From an uncultured Prevotellaceae bacterium (GTDB lineage: Bacteria > Bacteroidota > Bacteroidia > Bacteroidales > Bacteroidaceae), in the NCBI GenBank assembly GCA_946644025.1, contig CAMPCG010000083.1:1-9819 (forward strand): a stretch of DNA of 9,819 nt, written 5' to 3'. The notes beneath the pieces were generated by a model, which was given only the letters and a program-made list of their open reading frames with translations, was not told the origin of the DNA and ran no database searches. Position 1 is the stretch's first letter, and every line of letters starts with the position of its first letter. Of this stretch, positions 6,712-9,819 are shown one piece after another. The translations under genes were made by a program, and so were the position numbers.

Positions 6712-7554
6712 ATGAAGGTTATACGCAACCAGCATTTCGAGGGCGAGCGTCCTCTTTTTGCGAGCCACCACCTGCGTCTGGAGCAGGTGACGATAGGCGA
6801 TGGCGAGAGTGCCATCAAGGAGTGTTCAGATATTGACGTCGTGGATTGCCACTTCTGGGGGAAATACCCGCTATGGCACGTCCACGGCTTTCTTGTAGAG
6901 CGTTGCCAGTTCGACGCCGGGGCGCGCTCGGCCCTGTGGTACAGCGACCATCTGGTGATGCGCGACACACGCATCGACGCACCGAAGATGTTCCGCGAGA
7001 TGGAGCACCTGAAGCTGGAGAACGTCGTCATCAACGATGCCGACGAGACCTTCTGGCGCTGCCGTGACATCAAGGCCACCAACCTGGAGCTGCACGACGG
7101 CACCTACCCCTTCATGTTCTGCGAGAACGTGAAGATTGACGGGCTGAAGAGCGACTCGAAGTACGTCTTCCAGTATTGCAAGAACGTGGAGATAAACCAG
7201 GCCCACATTGTGACGAAGGACTCGTTCTGGGAGTGCGAGAACGTGACCATCACGAACAGCATCCTGGACGGCGAGTACCTGGCCTGGCACTCGAAGAACG
7301 TTCGCCTGGTGAACTGCCACCTGGCTGGCGAGCAGCTGCTCTGCTATGCCGACCACGTGGTGCTGGAGAACTGCACCTTCGACGCAGCCTGCGACCGTGT
7401 CTTTGAGTACAGCGACGTTCACGCCGACATTCGCGGCCACATCGAGAACATCAAGAACCCCACCAGCGGCCACATCATCGCCGACAGCATCGGCTCCGTC
7501 ACCATCGACGAGAACGTGCGACAGCCCGCCGACTGCGAGATTCAGACGAGATAA
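6712..7554 (+). CDS. DUF3737 family right-handed beta-helix protein
   Basis: A 280-residue soluble protein without a signal peptide. It opens with MKVIRNQHFEGERPLFASHHLRLEQ, the form I associate with DUF3737. The body is a run of about ten imperfect repeats of roughly 18-22 residues with the pattern aromatic-x-x-(C/S)-x-(D/N)-(V/I)-x-(I/L)-x-(N/D)-(C/S). Examples are IKECSDIDVVDC, FRCRDIKATNL-like, FQYCKNVEINQ, FWECENVTITNS and AWHSKNVRLVNC. This is the signature of a parallel beta-helix with aromatic and Cys/Asn ladders, seen in pectin lyases and many carbohydrate-acting proteins. Here no catalytic set is evident and the family function is unknown. The start is supported by AAGGAATAATAATG. 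The stop (7552-7554) is immediately followed by repeat array 3. Confidence 0.88.
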   Translation: MKVIRNQHFEGERPLFASHHLRLEQVTIGDGESAIKECSDIDVVDCHFWGKYPLWHVHGFLVERCQFDAGARSALWYSDHLVMRDTRIDAPKMFREMEHLKLENVVINDADETFWRCRDIKATNLELHDGTYPFMFCENVKIDGLKSDSKYVFQYCKNVEINQAHIVTKDSFWECENVTITNSILDGEYLAWHSKNVRLVNCHLAGEQLLCYADHVVLENCTFDAACDRVFEYSDVHADIRGHIENIKNPTSGHIIADSIGSVTIDENVRQPADCEIQTR

Positions 7555-7555
7555 T

Positions 7556-7726
7556 GGGAAGTGAAAGGGAGTGAAAAGGAAGGGGGAGTGAAAGGGAAGT
7601 GAAGGGGGAGTGAAAGGGAAGTGAAGGGGGAGTGAAAGGGGAGTGAAAGGGACGATAGTTTTTATGCTGAAATGTAATGTCCCTTTCACTCCCCCTTCAC
7701 TCCCCTTTCATTCCCCCTTCACTCCT
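7556..7726. repeat. Repeat array 3: 8+4 iterons between convergent genes
   Basis: AGTGAA cores begin at 7560, 7570, 7587, 7598, 7609, 7620, 7631 and 7642. The last six are exactly 11 bp apart, with alternating AAGGG/AGGGG tails that make a 22-bp period; the first steps are 10 and 17 bp. The core GGGAC (7649) to GTCCC (7683) is 35 bp. TTCACT cores follow at 7685, 7696, 7707 (variant TTCATT) and 7718. The arms pair as an imperfect hairpin of more than 40 bp. The right arm enters the 3' end of the minus-strand ATP-grasp gene, where TTCATT supplies its TGA stop. There is no conventional terminator between the two convergent genes, so the hairpin might serve as one, though it lacks a U-run. Confidence 0.9.
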
Positions 7727-8895
7727 TTTAAGGCTTCTATCCCCATCTTATAGCAGCCATCGGCATACGTTATGCGCATCACGCCCATGCGGTCGTCGTC
7801 GACGGGTGCGAGCGCCAGCGCGACGTGGCCCATGGTGCGGCGCAGGTTGACCTCCACACAGGGATGGAGGAGGAAGCCGCCTTCGGCGTACACCGCCATC
7901 ATGTCTACGCCCAGCGGCCCCTGGTAGCGGCCTTGCAGCAAGGTCGTCAGGTGGTGGCAGATGTGCTCCTTCACGCTGTAGAGCTGCTCCGCCGGGAAGT
8001 ATCGGCTCATCATCTCCCATTTCCGCCGCTCCGTGGCCACAATGTTGCCCGTATAGGCCCCGTTGGCCGTTTGGAACAGCGACAGCCCCTGGTAGTACAC
8101 CTTTCCGTCGGCACGGGCTTCAAACTCCATGCCGAAATCCTTTACCTTTTTATAATAGGGTTCCACCACCACACTGCCCTGCCGCGCAATGACCCCGCGC
8201 GCCCATGCTTTCACGTTGGCTTCGGTCTTGTCGTCATTCTTGACGAAGAAGCGCACTCCGCGGCCGCTCGACGACCACGGGGCCTTCACCACGCCACCAC
8301 GGAAACGACATGCCAACGTAGACCACGCCTCGTCGACCGAGCTGAACTCCTCAGGCAATGGACGTTGGTCGAAAGGCTGCATGATGGAGTAAGATTTTCC
8401 CCCTAAAGACTCGTCGTTCAACGGGCACTGACTGATGGCCGTCGCCACCCCGTCGTCGAACAGCTGCTTCAGGAGCCATATCGACGTGCGGCGGTGGGAC
8501 CATTCGCGTATCTCCCGCAGCTGCTCGTCGCCGGGCAGCAGGGCGTCGCCCACGCCCATGCGTCTCAGACGTGCACAAAGGGCAGCATCCCACCCCCAGG
8601 GCTCCACGCTGTCGCAGTCTGCCAAGCGGCGGGCGCCAGGCTGCAAAAAGTCGATTGAAAAGTTGTCAAACGCCCTTGACCCCAGGTGCTTCCTGGCCGC
8701 CACGGCCAACTTCTGCATGGAGGTCTTGGCCAGCTCGGCATCGTCCACCAGCACGCAGTCGCCGTCGGCGGCCCACAGTGCAGGCAGGAATCCCAGGTCG
8801 TGGCGCAGCTGCCGTCCGGCGTGCGGCGCCGTGAAGTTCTCCAGGCCGGAAGCCAAGGCAATATCGTGTTCAGGATTGAAGATGTGTAGTGTCAT
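7708..8895 (-). CDS. ATP-grasp-like protein of unknown substrate
   Basis: A 395-residue soluble protein beginning MTLHIFNPEHDIALA, a conserved-looking opening I associate with uncharacterised Bacteroidales proteins. ATP-grasp features are in order. VVKAPWSSSGRGV (202-214) is the nucleotide-binding lysine and glycine loop. VVVEPYYKKVKDFGMEFE (242-259) is the adenine/strand region. GPLGVDMM (327-333) and HPCVEVNLRRTMGHVAL (344-360) would hold the metal-binding D331, E348 and N350. This arrangement fits carboxylate-amine or carboxylate-thiol ligases; the substrate cannot be read from sequence. The ATG at 8893-8895 was chosen over an in-frame ATG at 8955 because the promoter (8904-8934) lies between them. 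The last residues (KGVKGE) and the stop are encoded by array 3. It appears to be transcribed alone. Confidence 0.85.
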   Translation of the reverse strand: MTLHIFNPEHDIALASGLENFTAPHAGRQLRHDLGFLPALWAADGDCVLVDDAELAKTSMQKLAVAARKHLGSRAFDNFSIDFLQPGARRLADCDSVEPWGWDAALCARLRRMGVGDALLPGDEQLREIREWSHRRTSIWLLKQLFDDGVATAISQCPLNDESLGGKSYSIMQPFDQRPLPEEFSSVDEAWSTLACRFRGGVVKAPWSSSGRGVRFFVKNDDKTEANVKAWARGVIARQGSVVVEPYYKKVKDFGMEFEARADGKVYYQGLSLFQTANGAYTGNIVATERRKWEMMSRYFPAEQLYSVKEHICHHLTTLLQGRYQGPLGVDMMAVYAEGGFLLHPCVEVNLRRTMGHVALALAPVDDDRMGVMRITYADGCYKMGIEALKGVKGE

Positions 8896-8903
8896 AGTGC
8901 GGG

Positions 8904-8934
8904 CAAAGGTACACAAATTATGCCGACTGACAAA
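8904..8934 (-). promoter_or_regulatory. Bacteroidota promoter for the ATP-grasp-like gene
   Basis: On the minus strand a -33 TTTG (complement of 8931-8934) is followed after 19 bp by a perfect -7 box TACCTTTG (complement of 8904-8911). The expected start point is near 8898-8900, only a few bases before the ATG at 8895, so the mRNA would be nearly leaderless. The box also rules out translation from the upstream in-frame ATG at 8955 for this transcript. Confidence 0.85.
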
Positions 8935-9084
8935 ATATGCGCCTCGCTTTAACAATCAAAACTGTTACCTCCACACCTCCCCAGCCCCCCGCCTCTTAAG
9001 GCATTTTAACGTCTGGCGGTGCAGGATTTCCGTTGCCTCGGCGTTTAGGCTATCAGAAAACAGGACACCAAACTTATAACAGAA
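8935..9084. other. Divergent intergenic region, little recognisable content
   Basis: This stretch lies between the ATP-grasp promoter and the lipoprotein gene. It includes a C-rich run (about 8970-8996) and then ordinary AT/GC-balanced sequence. I find no TTTG/TAnnTTTG promoter pair on the plus strand, no terminator and none of the 11-bp repeats. The lipoprotein gene must be driven from here or by a non-consensus promoter. Confidence 0.5.
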
Positions 9085-9801
9085 ATGAAAACAACGAACA
9101 CTTTCAGAGAATCGCCACTCACTAAGCGCCCGGCCGCAAACGGCCTGACGAAGACAGCCTGCGCCGTCGCCCTGACGATGCTGGCAGCGCTCCCCCTCGC
9201 CTCTTGCAGCGACGACGACGACGACATCGCGGAGACCAGCATCAACCGTGCACTCTTCGAAATGAAGAACGACTACACAGGCAAACTGAAGTATGGACTG
9301 AAGGACAGCAACTGGCGCGACACTGTCGAGAATGTCGCGGTGAAGTCGGCCGACGGACTCTGGCTGGCCATTCCCCTGGAGCCCATTGCCGAGCAGATGG
9401 CCGACGAGGCCGTGGCCCGCAAGCTGCGCGAGTGGCAGACCGCCGTCGTCCATGCCCGCTACGAATTTGTCAGCGTGGAAGAGGAATACTACAGCTTCAG
9501 GCTCACTACGGAGATGTGGCCCGACGAGCGCTTCGCCCAGCCCCCCACCCGCACACAGCCCGTAGTGTACGGGGGACTGACGCTGCTCTTCGACCAGCGC
9601 TACACGGGCGAATATCAGAAGCAGGGCGAGTGTCTCTCGTTCAACATCTGCGTCGGAGGCCTGCTCTGGGGCCAAGAGTATGTCGAGGGCTTCAAGCCCG
9701 TCGTCTACCGCTACGAGGGCCATGCCCCCTACCCGCCATACAGGTTCAATCTATATCAAAAAAACGGCTCTACAAGAATTAGTGTGGATAACCTCGGATG
9801 A
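9085..9801 (+). CDS. Surface-exposed lipoprotein of unknown function
   Basis: A 238-residue lipoprotein. After a long basic N-region (about 23 residues) comes a hydrophobic segment (24-38) and the lipobox LASC with the lipid cysteine at C41. The mature protein begins C-S-D-D-D-D-D, which matches the S-D-D-D-D type lipoprotein export signal of Bacteroides, so it is probably moved to the outer face of the outer membrane. The rest (for example YTGKLKYGLKDSNWRDTVENV, 69-89) is beta-rich and about the size of small Bacteroidales lipoprotein families such as DUF4840, but I cannot confirm a family. The frame ends with ISVDNLG and a TGA at 9799. An A7 run near 9759 precedes the last residues; a shift there would change the tail, but the frame as given is open. 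No partner gene is visible before the window ends. Confidence 0.8.
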   Translation: MKTTNTFRESPLTKRPAANGLTKTACAVALTMLAALPLASCSDDDDDIAETSINRALFEMKNDYTGKLKYGLKDSNWRDTVENVAVKSADGLWLAIPLEPIAEQMADEAVARKLREWQTAVVHARYEFVSVEEEYYSFRLTTEMWPDERFAQPPTRTQPVVYGGLTLLFDQRYTGEYQKQGECLSFNICVGGLLWGQEYVEGFKPVVYRYEGHAPYPPYRFNLYQKNGSTRISVDNLG

Positions 9802-9819
9802 GACGCACTATTCATGCTT

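Noticed and set aside
7555..7730. CRISPR array
   Set aside because: The units are 11 bp and directly abutting with no unique spacers, and they invert across the core. No cas genes are present.
8895..8955. Upstream in-frame ATG at 8955 as start of the ATP-grasp-like gene
   Set aside because: It would lie upstream of the promoter boxes at 8904-8934, and the family-like opening MTLHIFNPEHD begins at 8895.

Overview
The window looks like chromosome from a Bacteroidota bacterium, most likely a Prevotella/Segatella-type member of the Bacteroidales. Three lines of evidence point there. Three promoters have the Bacteroidota form TTTG-N19..21-TAnnTTTG. Gene starts have A-rich leaders without Shine-Dalgarno sequences. 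The protein set is typical of the order: a DUF4494 protein beside YggS, a SusD-era style surface lipoprotein with an S-D-D-D-D export signal after the lipid cysteine, and a DUF3737 beta-helix protein. The genus is an inference; only a database search would fix it.

Layout. Bases 81-3371 carry four plus-strand genes: a DUF4494 protein, the PLP-binding protein YggS, a Wzz-type chain-length determinant, and a short-chain dehydrogenase of the gluconate 5-dehydrogenase/KduD kind. The last three are closely spaced and may be one transcript. Bases 3372-3587 hold a 17-unit array of degenerate 8-bp repeats and then a strong two-way terminator shared with the convergent gene. Bases 3588-6398 (minus strand) encode a secreted two-halved M16 zinc metalloprotease. 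Bases 6399-6711 hold two divergent promoters and repeat array 2, then the DUF3737 gene (6712-7554, plus). Repeat array 3 separates it from a convergent ATP-grasp-like gene (7708-8895, minus). A surface lipoprotein gene (9085-9801, plus) ends the window.

The genes themselves are mostly ordinary housekeeping or envelope genes and do not form an obvious pathway or defence system. The unusual content is between them. Three intergenic regions (537-706, 6546-6673, 7556-7726) carry the same composite element: direct 11-bp repeats with core AGTGAA on the left, a GGGAC...GTCCC core of 35 or 46 bp, and the same 11-bp repeats in inverted orientation (TTCACT) on the right. The repeats run into the ends of two genes and supply their stop codons. 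One copy lies in the predicted mRNA leader of the DUF3737 gene and another touches the yggS start. I know of no named element that matches, so this family is the best candidate here for something undescribed.
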